The notes under the pieces are model-generated. The model searched no databases and was not told the DNA's origin. It saw only the letters and a program-made list of their open reading frames with translations. A stretch of DNA of 64,000 nucleotides from Hydrogenothermaceae bacterium (GTDB taxonomy: Bacteria > Aquificota > Aquificia > Aquificales > Hydrogenothermaceae): NCBI GenBank assembly GCA_026418535.1, contig JAOABC010000001.1, positions 248,001 to 312,000 of the forward strand, written 5' to 3'. A program made the position numbers and the translations under genes. Of the stretch, positions 7,739 to 16,365 are shown piece after piece (position 1 is the first letter of the stretch; the number at the start of each line of letters is the position of its first letter).

Positions 7739-8653
7739 ATGAAAATGGTAGATGTTTCTATGAAGTTTGAGACCATCCGGACGGCCCAAGCTGAGGGTAA
7801 GATATACCTATCAAAAGAAACTGTTGAGATGATAAAGAATAGGCAGATACCTAAGGGGGATGTTTTGGTAGCATCCCAGATGGCCGGGATAATGGGAGCA
7901 AAGAAAACTCCGGAAGTACTGCCTTTCTGTCATCTAATACTCATAGATCAGGCTTTTGTAGAAACCAGATTAGATGAGGATGGTGTCTACGTTAGGTCTT
8001 ACGTAAGGTGTATAGGCAGAACTGGGGTTGAGATGGAGGCTCTCTCAGCTGTATCTGCAGCTCTTTTAAATGTTTACGATATGTGTAAAGCTTTTGATAA
8101 AAATATGGTCATATCAGAGATAAGACTCCTGTCTAAAACTGGAGGAAAGTCTGACTATGAGGAAGACCTATCTGGGTTGACCTGTGGAGTTATAACCCTA
8201 AGTGATAGCTGTTATAGGGGAGAGGAAGAAGACAGGAGTGGTAAACTGGCTATTGAGATCATAGAGAATGAGTTCAACGGAAAGGTGGTTGAGTATCATA
8301 TCCTACCTGACGAAGAAAAGATAATAGTAGAGAAACTAAAGAGTCTCGTGGATAAGGTAGATATACTCTTTACAACCGGTGGAACTGGCTTTAGTGAGAG
8401 AGACGTCACTCCGGAGGCAACTTTAAAGGTGGTAGACAAGGAGATGATTGGATTTGAAGAAGCTATGAGGGTTTTAGGAGTAAAGTTTACCCCTAAGTCT
8501 CTACTGTCGAGAGGTGTCTGTGGTATAGCTGGAGACCACACTCTGATAGTAAACCTTCCTGGAAGTACCAGGGGTGTGAGGGATAACCTGAGGATGATAG
8601 CCCCTCTACTAAAGCACGCTATAAGGATGGCAAGGAGAGAGAAGAAACATTAG
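7739..8653 (+). CDS. moaC: Molybdenum cofactor biosynthesis fusion, MoaC domain plus MogA/MoaB domain
   Basis: A 304-residue fusion. Residues ~1-145 are MoaC (cyclic pyranopterin monophosphate synthase), with MVDVSMK, the VLPFCHL motif and GRTGVEMEALSAVSAALL including the conserved catalytic region. Residues ~150-304 are a MogA/MoaB molybdopterin adenylyltransferase-type domain, with TGGTGFSERDVTPEAT (~222-237) and NLPGSTRGV (~278-286). Two steps of cofactor synthesis are thus joined in one chain. ATG 7739 has a GAGGTAAG site upstream. Confidence 0.9.
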   Translation: MKMVDVSMKFETIRTAQAEGKIYLSKETVEMIKNRQIPKGDVLVASQMAGIMGAKKTPEVLPFCHLILIDQAFVETRLDEDGVYVRSYVRCIGRTGVEMEALSAVSAALLNVYDMCKAFDKNMVISEIRLLSKTGGKSDYEEDLSGLTCGVITLSDSCYRGEEEDRSGKLAIEIIENEFNGKVVEYHILPDEEKIIVEKLKSLVDKVDILFTTGGTGFSERDVTPEATLKVVDKEMIGFEEAMRVLGVKFTPKSLLSRGVCGIAGDHTLIVNLPGSTRGVRDNLRMIAPLLKHAIRMARREKKH

Positions 8654-8666
8654 AGACCTGGCTATC

Positions 8667-9161
8667 TTGATTTTTGCTCTGATGTGGAACGGAAAGATGG
8701 ATGACGATCTCCATTCTGTGGAAGAAAGGATAACCTCAGAGTTTGGTCAGATATTCCTTCAAACACAGTCATTCAATGTAGATTATGCTAGATACTATCA
8801 TAGAGAGATGGGAGTAGGACTACACAAGAAGTTTGTGGTGGTGGATACCCTTATCCAAAAGTGTGAAGGAGTGTCTATAAAGAAATGGGCTATTTCTTTA
8901 GAAGATCACTACAGTCTAAGGGGTAATAGGACTGTTAATATAGACCCTGTATGGTTGGATGAGTATCAGGTGGTTGCTCTTTCAAAGAAAGATAGAGGAA
9001 GTAGGATCTGTATAGGGAAAGGAGTTTACGGGGAGATGGAGCTGTTTTACCATCATGGCTCTTTCCATCCTTTCCCTTGGACATATATTGACTACAAGGG
9101 AAATATTAGGTTCTTTGAAGAGGTTAGGAAGATATACCTTAATAAGGCAAGAGAGGTATGA
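8667..9161 (+). CDS. DUF4416 family protein
   Basis: A 164-residue protein starting at TTG 8667. It matches the pattern of the DUF4416 family: FxQIFLQTQSFNxDYxxYYxxEMGxGLxKKFVVVD in the first half, RTVNIDPVWL in the middle, RICIGKGVYGEMELFYHHGSFHPFPWTYIDY in the second half (given here only as a consensus-style reading; the key segments are near residues 28-65, 92-101 and 112-142). The function of the family is unknown. The stop overlaps the start of the next gene (ATGA). Confidence 0.7.
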   Translation: MIFALMWNGKMDDDLHSVEERITSEFGQIFLQTQSFNVDYARYYHREMGVGLHKKFVVVDTLIQKCEGVSIKKWAISLEDHYSLRGNRTVNIDPVWLDEYQVVALSKKDRGSRICIGKGVYGEMELFYHHGSFHPFPWTYIDYKGNIRFFEEVRKIYLNKAREV

Positions 9162-9967
9162 AGAGACTTCTTGTGAAACATCAGCAGAGTTTAAAGGAAT
9201 TTTTGGCTCAAGGTCTTGGTATATCAAAGAACAGAGCTAAAGAGCTGATAGACAGTAGGAATGTGTTTATAAATAACCGGAGAGTTTGGATAGCTACCCA
9301 TACCTTAAAACCGGGAGACGTAGTAGAACTGTCTTTTGTAGAAGATGAGAGGGATGTAGAGCCAAAGGTGATATACGAAGACAGGTACATAATAGCGGTT
9401 AACAAACCTCCTTTCCTCCTTAGCGATAAATCAAAGGAATCCCTTGAGGAAATCTTAAGACAGAGATATAGAAACGAAGATATAAAGGCAATCCATAGGT
9501 TAGATATGGAGACGTCCGGAGTGATAATATTTGGGAAAAATTACTCTGTATACCAACGTTTTAAGCAGATGTGGAAAGATAGGAGTATCCTGAAGATATA
9601 CTTAGCCATATCTCATAATGAAAGTCTGTTTTCCACAAAGATGATAAATTCTCAGATAGACGGAAAAGAGGCCATCTCAAAAGTGAGACTGATAAAAAAA
9701 GGGAATGGATTTTCGCACTTCGAAGTTCAGATAGAAACTGGAAGAAAGCATCAGATAAGAAGACATCTTTCTAGTATAAGACATCCTATAGTGGGAGATA
9801 AAATCTATGGTATCAAAAAGGTGGAAATTCCGTTCCTAAAATCAGTAAGGAGGCATATGCTCCATGCCTACAAACTTCAGTTTATCCATCCTTTTACAGG
9901 GGAAAAGATCTCTTTAAAAGCACAGGTTCCTGCTGATTTTATGAGTGTATTACACTATCTTAAGTAG
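9158..9967 (+). CDS. RluA-family pseudouridine synthase
   Basis: A 269-residue RNA pseudouridine synthase. Residues ~5-70 form an S4 RNA-binding domain (ISKNRAKELIDSRNVFINNR), followed by the RluA catalytic domain with AIHRLDMETSGVIIF (~110-124), where the Asp of HRLD is the catalytic nucleophile, and ETGRKHQIRRHLSSIRHPIVGD (~185-206) for substrate binding. This is the RluC/RluD layout, but the modified uridine cannot be told from sequence. ATG 9158 overlaps the upstream stop. Confidence 0.88.
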   Translation: MKRLLVKHQQSLKEFLAQGLGISKNRAKELIDSRNVFINNRRVWIATHTLKPGDVVELSFVEDERDVEPKVIYEDRYIIAVNKPPFLLSDKSKESLEEILRQRYRNEDIKAIHRLDMETSGVIIFGKNYSVYQRFKQMWKDRSILKIYLAISHNESLFSTKMINSQIDGKEAISKVRLIKKGNGFSHFEVQIETGRKHQIRRHLSSIRHPIVGDKIYGIKKVEIPFLKSVRRHMLHAYKLQFIHPFTGEKISLKAQVPADFMSVLHYLK

Positions 9968-10001
9968 TATAATAATAGTCAAAAATTGTAGAGGTAAATG
10001 T

Positions 10002-10829
10002 ATGAAGATACATGTAGCCCATAGTCCTGATTCTGATGATGCTTTTATGTTCTACGGCATAAACTCCGGAAAAGTAGATACTAAAGGGTATGAGTTTATA
10101 GATGTTTTAGCAGATATAGAAACACTAAACAGAGAAGCACTCAAGGGAACTTACGAGGTTTCAGCTATCTCCATTCATGCTTTTCCGTATGTGGCAGATA
10201 AGTACGCTCTATTCTCAAGTGGTGGGAGTATGGGAGACAACTACGGACCTATGATTGTATCAAAGGAGGAGTTTGATCCTTCGGAATTACCGAAAAAGAA
10301 GATAGGAGTTCCGGGAACACTTACATCCGCTTTTCTTGCTTTAAAACTCTATCAACCTAACCTGAACTATGAAGTTATACCTTTCGATAAGATAGCGGAC
10401 GCTATAAAAGATCGGTCTGTGGATGCAGGACTTATCATCCACGAAAGTCAACTAACTTACCAGGATGAGGGTCTAGTGTGTGTGGTCGACCTTGGGAAGT
10501 GGTGGTTTGAAAGAACCGGAGGACTTCCTCTACCACTGGGGGGAAACATCATAAGGAGGGATCTAGGTTATCGTGTGATGAGAGAGATCTCTAAGATACT
10601 CAGGGAGAGTATAAAGTACTCCTTAACTCATAGAGATGAAGCCGTCGAGTATGCTTTAAGGTTTGCAAGGGGCATGGATAAAGATAGAGCAGACAAATTC
10701 ATAGGTATGTACGTGAACGATCTTACCATGGATTACGGTGAGAGGGGTATAAAAGCTATAGAGTTGTTTTTGAAGGAGGCTTTTGAGAAAGGTTTAATAC
10801 CAAATCTTCCTGAAATACAGTTCGTATGA
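10002..10829 (+). CDS. mqnD: 1,4-dihydroxy-6-naphthoate synthase (futalosine pathway)
   Basis: A 275-residue protein of the periplasmic-binding-protein fold that cleaves cyclic de-hypoxanthine futalosine in menaquinone/thio-naphthoquinone synthesis. Diagnostic features are the N-terminal HSPDSDDAFMFY motif, the GVPGTLTSAFLALKL segment and ESQLTY near residue ~135. The ATG at 10002 is chosen over a longer frame because AGAGG (9990-9994) is well placed and the family starts with this motif. It indicates that the organism makes its quinone by the futalosine route. Confidence 0.88.
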   Translation: MKIHVAHSPDSDDAFMFYGINSGKVDTKGYEFIDVLADIETLNREALKGTYEVSAISIHAFPYVADKYALFSSGGSMGDNYGPMIVSKEEFDPSELPKKKIGVPGTLTSAFLALKLYQPNLNYEVIPFDKIADAIKDRSVDAGLIIHESQLTYQDEGLVCVVDLGKWWFERTGGLPLPLGGNIIRRDLGYRVMREISKILRESIKYSLTHRDEAVEYALRFARGMDKDRADKFIGMYVNDLTMDYGERGIKAIELFLKEAFEKGLIPNLPEIQFV

Positions 10830-10838
10830 GGTGCTGAC

Positions 10839-11312
10839 ATGAAGATTCTTCTTCTTGATGAAGATGAGATGAGTTTTGAAGTTCTAAGTGAAGTAGCATC
10901 TCTAAGTGATTCAGAAGTAGTTCTGTTTAAGACTGTGGAGGAGGCTAAAAACTACATATCTAACAACAAAGACTTTCATGCTGTTATTGCCTTACCAAAA
11001 CTTGGAAATATCCCTTCATTACAGATCCTTGCCATGATGAAAAAGGATCCTGATCTGAAGAATATTCCTTTTATGATTATATCTCACTCTCCCACCCAAG
11101 AAGAGATAAAGTACTATAAAGCTATCGGTGTAGTTGAGGTCTTCGAGATTCCGTTTAACCCTCTAGAGGTTTTCCTCATCATAACTAACTACCTAAAGGA
11201 TGTGAAAGGTGAGGAGGAAGTTAGGGCTATACTCCAAGAGACAAAGAAAGAAAAGTCTGTCTTTCAAAAGATTCTTGAGTTTATCAATAAACTCTTTGGT
11301 AGAGGCAAGTGA
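10839..11312 (+). CDS. Pseudo-receiver domain protein
   Basis: A 157-residue protein with the alternating fold pattern of a response-regulator receiver domain over residues 1-~120 and a charged C-terminal tail. The acidic pocket (DED at 7-9) is kept, but the phosphoacceptor Asp, expected near residue 51 after a VI strand, reads Ala (AVIALPKLG), and the conserved Lys before PF is Ile (EIPF, ~104). It therefore should not be phosphorylated in the usual way. No output domain is present. It overlaps the following Toprim gene by 4 bases, so the two may act together. Confidence 0.7.
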   Translation: MKILLLDEDEMSFEVLSEVASLSDSEVVLFKTVEEAKNYISNNKDFHAVIALPKLGNIPSLQILAMMKKDPDLKNIPFMIISHSPTQEEIKYYKAIGVVEVFEIPFNPLEVFLIITNYLKDVKGEEEVRAILQETKKEKSVFQKILEFINKLFGRGK

Positions 11313-11692
11313 GTTTTTCATCCTTAAAGGACTGGTTAGACTCTTTAAAGTCCAGATCAGCAGATAGGGTTTGTGTTTTAGTTGAGGGGAAGAGAGACTT
11401 TAGCAAGTTGACTGCCCTTGGTGTTCGGAATATCTGCACACTAAAGGGAAGGAGATACTATGATGTAATAGAGGAGATACTGGAAAACTGTAACCTGTGT
11501 ATAATCCTCTTTGATTTAGATAAACACGGAGAGAGGATGACAAAGAAATTTTCAGCCCTCCTAAAAAAGGAAGGAATAAAGGTAGACTTATCCTACAGGG
11601 AGTATCTCAAAACCTTGGGTGTGATAGAGGTAGAAAATATCTTCTGTATAGAAAAAATATATTCACATTTTCTGGAGATGAGCATTTGTTAG
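11309..11692 (+). CDS. Small stand-alone Toprim domain protein
   Basis: A 127-residue protein that is nearly all Toprim domain: the catalytic Glu in [11 protein letters not shown] (residues ~21-31) and the metal-binding DLD in [11 protein letters not shown] (~64-74). It starts with GTG overlapping the upstream pseudo-receiver and its stop overlaps hisF. Small Toprim proteins resemble the core of RNase M5, primases and OLD nucleases; which nucleic acid this one acts on is unknown. Confidence 0.72.
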   Translation: MSFSSLKDWLDSLKSRSADRVCVLVEGKRDFSKLTALGVRNICTLKGRRYYDVIEEILENCNLCIILFDLDKHGERMTKKFSALLKKEGIKVDLSYREYLKTLGVIEVENIFCIEKIYSHFLEMSIC

Positions 11693-12447
11693 CAAAAAGG
11701 ATTATTCCTTGTCTTGATGTAAATAGAGGAAGAGTAGTTAAGGGTGTGAAGTTTGTAAACTTAGTAGATGCTGGAGATCCAGTAGAGATAGCTGCTGCTT
11801 ATGACGCCCAGGGAGCTGACGAGATAGTGTTTTTAGATATCACTGCTTCTGCTGAGGATAGAGGTATTATACTGGATGTTGTAAAGAAGACGGCGGAAAC
11901 AGTGTTCATGCCCCTTACAGTAGGTGGAGGTGTAAGGACACTTGAAGATGTCAGGAAACTTCTTGAGAGTGGTGCTGATAAGGTTTCTATAAACACGGCA
12001 GCTGTAAAAGATCCTTCTCTGGTAGAGAGTATTGCAAAGAGGTTTGGTTCCTCAACTATCGTAGTAGCGATAGATGCAAAAGCTGTTGATAAAGATAGGT
12101 GGGAAGTATTTATAAATGGAGGAAGAACACCCACAGGGATAGATGCTGTAGAGTGGGCAAAGGCTATTTACGACCTTGGTGCAGGGGAGATCCTCCTTAC
12201 ATCAATGGATAAGGATGGAACAAAAAGTGGATACGATGTTGCCCTAACGAGAGCTGTGTCAGAAGCGGTTAAGATACCTGTTATAGCTTCTGGAGGAGCT
12301 GGGAAAAAAGAACATTTCTACGATGCTTTTACAGAAGGAAAAGCTGATGCAGCTTTAGCAGCATCCCTATTTCACTTTAAAGAGCTTACAATAGAAGAAC
12401 TCAAGATTTATCTGAGAAATGTGGGAGTAAACGTGAGAATGAGGTGA
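11686..12447 (+). CDS. hisF: Imidazole glycerol phosphate synthase, cyclase subunit
   Basis: A 253-residue (beta/alpha)8 barrel that, with HisH, makes imidazole glycerol phosphate and AICAR in histidine synthesis. Diagnostic motifs: [18 protein letters not shown] at the N-terminus with the catalytic Asp, [33 protein letters not shown] with the second catalytic Asp, and VIASGGAG. Length is standard. It begins with TTG at 11686, overlapping the Toprim stop by 7 bases. No other his gene lies in the window. Confidence 0.96.
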   Translation: MLAKRIIPCLDVNRGRVVKGVKFVNLVDAGDPVEIAAAYDAQGADEIVFLDITASAEDRGIILDVVKKTAETVFMPLTVGGGVRTLEDVRKLLESGADKVSINTAAVKDPSLVESIAKRFGSSTIVVAIDAKAVDKDRWEVFINGGRTPTGIDAVEWAKAIYDLGAGEILLTSMDKDGTKSGYDVALTRAVSEAVKIPVIASGGAGKKEHFYDAFTEGKADAALAASLFHFKELTIEELKIYLRNVGVNVRMR

Positions 12448-12452
12448 ATATT

Positions 12453-14042
12453 ATGGATAAGAAAGTTTTAATATATGATACAACCCTTAGGGATGGAACT
12501 CAGGCTGAAGGGGTAAGTGTATCTGTAGAGGATAAGCTCCGGATAACTGAGAAACTGGATAGCTTTGGAGTTCCCTATATAGAAGCTGGTTGGCCAGGGT
12601 CTAACCCGAAGGATATGGCTTTCTTCAAAGAAGTTAAGAGCCTGAAGTTGAAAAACGCAAAGATAGTTGCCTTCGGTTCTACAAGAAAAGCCTCCTTAAA
12701 TGTGGAGAGAGACCCTCAGATACAGGACCTGATAAGAGCAGAGACTCCAGTTATAACGATATTTGGAAAATCTTGGGACTTGCATGTGACAGATGCTCTA
12801 AAAACCACGCTAGAAAAGAACTTAGAGATGATACACTCCTCTGTAGAATATCTGAAGAAGTATGCAGATGAAGTTATCTTCGATGCTGAGCATTTCTTTG
12901 ATGGATACAAAACAAACCCAGATTATGCTATAGAGGTTTTAAGGGTGGCCCAACAAGCTGGAGCAGACTACTTAGTCCTCTGTGATACAAACGGTGGAAC
13001 CCTCCCTAACGAGATAGAGAATATCATAAAGGCTGTTAGGAAAAGTGGAATAGATGGTAAATTGGGTATACATGCCCACAACGACTCAGATACGGCAGTC
13101 TGGTCTTCTATAGTTGCGGTCCTAAATGGAGCCGTAATGGTCCATGGAACTATAAACGGTATCGGAGAGAGATGTGGAAACGCAAATCTGTGCTCCATAA
13201 TACCTAACCTCACTCTAAAACTCGGTTATGAAACTGTTGGAAGAGACAATCTAAAAAAGCTAAAGGAGATATCTAACTTCGTTTCAGACATAGTAAACAT
13301 GCCTGTTCCTAAGAACATGCCATACGTTGGAGACTCTGCTTTTGCTCACAAAGGTGGTGTTCATGCTTCAGCGGTTTTAAAAACACCAAAGAGTTACGAA
13401 CATATCTTTCCGGATGATGTAGGTAACACAAGGAAAGTCTTAGTATCTGACCTTGCAGGTAAGAGTAATATCATATACAAAGCAAAAGAACTTGGCATAG
13501 ATATAGACTACAGTGATGAAAGATTAACTAAGTTGGTCCAAGAGATAAAGGAGCTAGAAAGCCAAGGGTACCATTATGAAGCTGCGGAAGGTTCATTAGA
13601 ATTACTGATAAGAAAGCACCTTAGAACGTTAGGAAAGTACTTCAACCTTGACGCCTACAGAGTTTTAATAGCCAGAAGATATACAGATATAGCTCCAATA
13701 TCTGAGGCTACAGTAAGGATAAAAATAGAGAACCACTATGAGCATACAGCATCCTTAGGACATGGACCTGTTAATGCCTTAGATAGAGCACTTAAGAAGG
13801 CTCTTGTAAGTAGGTATCCGTCTCTCTCCGAGGTTGAGTTAATAGATTACAAGGTCAGGATCGTGAACGAGAGTGGTGGAACAGCCGCTAAGATAAGGGT
13901 ACTTATAGAAAGTAGGGATAAGGATAAAAAGTGGGGAACTGTGGGTGTATCTGATAATATAATAGAAGCCTCTTGGCAGGCTGTAGTGGATAGTATAATA
14001 TACAAACTTGTTAAAGATGGAATAAAACCTTTAGAGGAGTAG
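12453..14042 (+). CDS. cimA: (R)-citramalate synthase
   Basis: A ~529-residue enzyme condensing pyruvate and acetyl-CoA to citramalate, the first step of the threonine-independent isoleucine route. The alpha-IPM/homocitrate synthase fold is shown by DTTLRDGTQAEGVSVS (~8-23), LGIHAHNDSDTAV (~200-212), and GERCGNANLCSI (~230-241); the C-terminal ~100 residues form the LeuA dimer/regulatory domain with HTASLGHGPVNALD. QAEG and length fit the CimA subgroup rather than LeuA. ATG 12453 is chosen because GAGGTG sits 8 bases upstream; a GTG at 12444 is less likely. Confidence 0.9.
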   Translation: MDKKVLIYDTTLRDGTQAEGVSVSVEDKLRITEKLDSFGVPYIEAGWPGSNPKDMAFFKEVKSLKLKNAKIVAFGSTRKASLNVERDPQIQDLIRAETPVITIFGKSWDLHVTDALKTTLEKNLEMIHSSVEYLKKYADEVIFDAEHFFDGYKTNPDYAIEVLRVAQQAGADYLVLCDTNGGTLPNEIENIIKAVRKSGIDGKLGIHAHNDSDTAVWSSIVAVLNGAVMVHGTINGIGERCGNANLCSIIPNLTLKLGYETVGRDNLKKLKEISNFVSDIVNMPVPKNMPYVGDSAFAHKGGVHASAVLKTPKSYEHIFPDDVGNTRKVLVSDLAGKSNIIYKAKELGIDIDYSDERLTKLVQEIKELESQGYHYEAAEGSLELLIRKHLRTLGKYFNLDAYRVLIARRYTDIAPISEATVRIKIENHYEHTASLGHGPVNALDRALKKALVSRYPSLSEVELIDYKVRIVNESGGTAAKIRVLIESRDKDKKWGTVGVSDNIIEASWQAVVDSIIYKLVKDGIKPLEE

Positions 14043-14043
14043 T

Positions 14044-14619
14044 ATGGTTAACGACCACGTTTACGTCTCAGTTTTGCACTATCCGGCTGTAAATAAAGAA
14101 GGTAGGTGGGTGTGCACATCCTTCACTACTTTAGATTTCCATGATATAGCCAGACCTGCAAGGACGTACGAGCTTGCAGCTTACTACATAATTCAACCCC
14201 TTGAAACCCAGCAGTTTATAATAAAACAGCAGATAAATTATTGGACAGAGGGATTTGGAGCTTCTTTTAATCCAAGACGTTCCATGGCAGGGGAGATGGT
14301 TAGAGTCAGGTCTTCCCTTACAGAGGTTATCCAAGAGATAGAGAAAGATACTGGAAAGTCTCCAAAACTAATAGGAACATCTGCTAAGATATATCCGCAG
14401 ACTGTCTCTTACAGTCAGATGAGGGATATAATCCAGAAGAGAAATGATGTGTTTTTGATACTTTTTGGAACCGGATGGGGTATGCCCCAAGAGTTAGTTA
14501 TGAGTTGTGACTACATTTTAGAGCCGATTCTTGGAGCCGGAAACTACAACCATCTATCAGTTCGGAATGCTGCGGCGATAATAATGGACAGACTTCTTTC
14601 ACCAAACAGATGTAAGTAG
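14044..14619 (+). CDS. SPOUT-type SAM-dependent RNA methyltransferase family protein
   Basis: A 191-residue protein with the features of the predicted RNA methyltransferase family represented in Aquifex and Thermotoga (Pfam Methyltrn_RNA_4): YVSVLHYPAVNKEGRWV at the N-terminus, DFHDIARPARTY (~36-47), GFGASFNPRR (~75-84), and the trefoil-knot-like LFGTGWGMPQE plus GAGNYNHLSVRNAAAIIMDR near the end. The RNA target is unknown. The gene starts 1 base after the cimA stop and is followed by mraY. Confidence 0.75.
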   Translation: MVNDHVYVSVLHYPAVNKEGRWVCTSFTTLDFHDIARPARTYELAAYYIIQPLETQQFIIKQQINYWTEGFGASFNPRRSMAGEMVRVRSSLTEVIQEIEKDTGKSPKLIGTSAKIYPQTVSYSQMRDIIQKRNDVFLILFGTGWGMPQELVMSCDYILEPILGAGNYNHLSVRNAAAIIMDRLLSPNRCK

Positions 14620-14630
14620 GAGACTGTGGT

Positions 14631-15698
14631 TTGTTCTATCACATACTCTATGAATACTTTGATATAAACCTGTTTAAGTATATAACTTTTAGAGGATTCT
14701 ATGCCCTTATCACAGCTTTTTTCCTATCTCTGCTCTTTGGACCATACTTGATAGATCGTCTGAAGGAGTTCCAGAACAAAAGGGGTGGTTATGTGAGAGA
14801 GGACACCCCGGACTGGCATCGAATGAAAAAGCACACGCCAACTATGGGGGGCGTCCTAGTACTGATAGTTGTGTTCATAACTTTCCTGATGTGGAGTAGA
14901 CTTGATAACCTATACAGTTGGTTAGTTCTTATAACATTTTTGTCCTTTGGTGCTATAGGATTCTTTGATGATTTTGTAAAGATAAGGAATAAAAAAGGTA
15001 TATCCTCAAAATTAAAGTTCAGTTTACAGTTCGTAGTTGCTATAGTTGTCTCTTTTGTCCTCTACATTTATCCCAAGTTTAGCTCTGTGCTCTATGTTCC
15101 CTTTTTTAAGAATCTAACTTTTGATTTAGGTGTCTTCTATATACTGTTTATGGTTTTCATTATAGTTGGTGCATCGAACGCTGTAAATCTGACAGATGGA
15201 TTGGATGGTTTAGCTATTGGTCCATCTCTCATATCTATAGCTACCTTTGCAATCTTTGCCTATATAGCTGGAAATGTAGTTTTAGCTAAGTACCTGTATA
15301 TTCCATACGTAGATGGAGCTGGAGAGTTAGTGGTGTTTATGATGGCTCTCCTTGGGGCAGGACTTGGTTTTCTGTGGTTCAACTCCTTTCCAGCAGAGAT
15401 GTTCATGGGGGATGCAGGTTCTCTGTCGATTGGCGCCACTCTAGGTCTGATATCCATCTTGACGAAGCAAGAGCTAGTTCTTGCTATTGTGGGAGGGATA
15501 TTTGTCCTTGAAACTCTCTCTGTGATAGCTCAGGTCGGATATTTCAGGATAACGGGCGGTAAAAGGTTATTTAAGATGGCTCCAATCCACCATCACTTTG
15601 AGCTAAGTGGAACTCCGGAGCCAAAGATAGTTGTCAGAGTGTGGATAATATCTTTACTTTTGTCTATCATAGCTCTATCTACTTTAAAGATAAGGTGA
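14631..15698 (+). CDS. mraY: Phospho-N-acetylmuramoyl-pentapeptide transferase
   Basis: A 355-residue polytopic membrane enzyme (about ten helices) that moves phospho-MurNAc-pentapeptide to undecaprenyl phosphate, forming lipid I at the inner membrane face. The catalytic motifs are all seen: TPTMGG (~70), FFDDFVKI (~115), NLTDGLDGLA (~187) and FMGDAGSLSIG (~262), plus APIHHHFE (~320). TTG start at 14631 with GTAGGAG upstream. It converges with the pseudogene on the other strand, with only 10 bases between stops. Confidence 0.95.
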   Translation: MFYHILYEYFDINLFKYITFRGFYALITAFFLSLLFGPYLIDRLKEFQNKRGGYVREDTPDWHRMKKHTPTMGGVLVLIVVFITFLMWSRLDNLYSWLVLITFLSFGAIGFFDDFVKIRNKKGISSKLKFSLQFVVAIVVSFVLYIYPKFSSVLYVPFFKNLTFDLGVFYILFMVFIIVGASNAVNLTDGLDGLAIGPSLISIATFAIFAYIAGNVVLAKYLYIPYVDGAGELVVFMMALLGAGLGFLWFNSFPAEMFMGDAGSLSIGATLGLISILTKQELVLAIVGGIFVLETLSVIAQVGYFRITGGKRLFKMAPIHHHFELSGTPEPKIVVRVWIISLLLSIIALSTLKIR

Positions 15699-15708
15699 GG
15701 TCTTACTT

Positions 15709-16365
15709 CTACCTAGATAACTTCTGGGAGCTTTTAAAGAACTCTTCTAGTCTATTTTTTACCTTCCTGTGAAAAGACTGAGCATCCATCTGAGAGAGTA
15801 TCTCTATAGCATCATCCAGACTGTCTACAGCGTATATATGAAAGTTATCTTTCTTAATCTCTGCCAGGGCCTGCTCATCTAGAACCAGATTGTCTATATT
15901 CCTTGAAGTGACTATCACTCCCTGTTTTCCGCTTAATCCCACAACATTACAGACCTTAAAGAAACCTTCAACCTTCTCTTTTATAGCCCCTACAGGTTGT
16001 ATGTTTCCATGTTGGTCTATGGAGCCTATTATGGCTGTATCCTGTCTGATAGGGATTTCACCTATCTCTGAAAGTATAGCAATAGCCTCTGCAGCTGAAG
16101 CACTGTCTCCTTCTACCTCTCCGTACGACTGTTCAAATACAACACTACACGACAAAGTTAGGGGAAAATCTGAACCATATTTTCTACCTATGAACCCTGT
16201 TAGTATAAGCACTCCTTTATCATGGATAGGGCCACTTAATCCAACCTCCCTTTTTATGCCTATTATTCCCTTCTCTCCTATATATGCAGACGCAGTAATT
16301 CTACTTGGTACTCCAAAAGAGATGTCTCTTATGTAGTAAACGGACAGACCGTTTACCTGTCCCAC
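15709..16365 (-). CDS. Intact S16 protease-domain reading frame inside the Lon-like pseudogene
   Basis: The 3' third of the decayed Lon-like gene is still open for 218 codons. It contains the whole S16 peptidase domain: GQVNGLSVY, SRITASAYIG, the catalytic Ser in EGDSAS (Ser88) and the catalytic Lys in KEKVEGFF (Lys131). A GTG at 16365 could start translation, but no ribosome site is evident, and the frame continues upstream to a stop near 16434. Without its AAA motor the fragment is unlikely to be a regulated protease. It is listed separately because it may be annotated or expressed as a protein. Confidence 0.45.
   Translation of the reverse strand: MGQVNGLSVYYIRDISFGVPSRITASAYIGEKGIIGIKREVGLSGPIHDKGVLILTGFIGRKYGSDFPLTLSCSVVFEQSYGEVEGDSASAAEAIAILSEIGEIPIRQDTAIIGSIDQHGNIQPVGAIKEKVEGFFKVCNVVGLSGKQGVIVTSRNIDNLVLDEQALAEIKKDNFHIYAVDSLDDAIEILSQMDAQSFHRKVKNRLEEFFKSSQKLSR

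Noticed and set aside
9945-10001. Earlier start for mqnD at 9945
   Set aside because: It overlaps the pseudouridine synthase end, lacks a ribosome site, and the family begins at the motif following ATG 10002.
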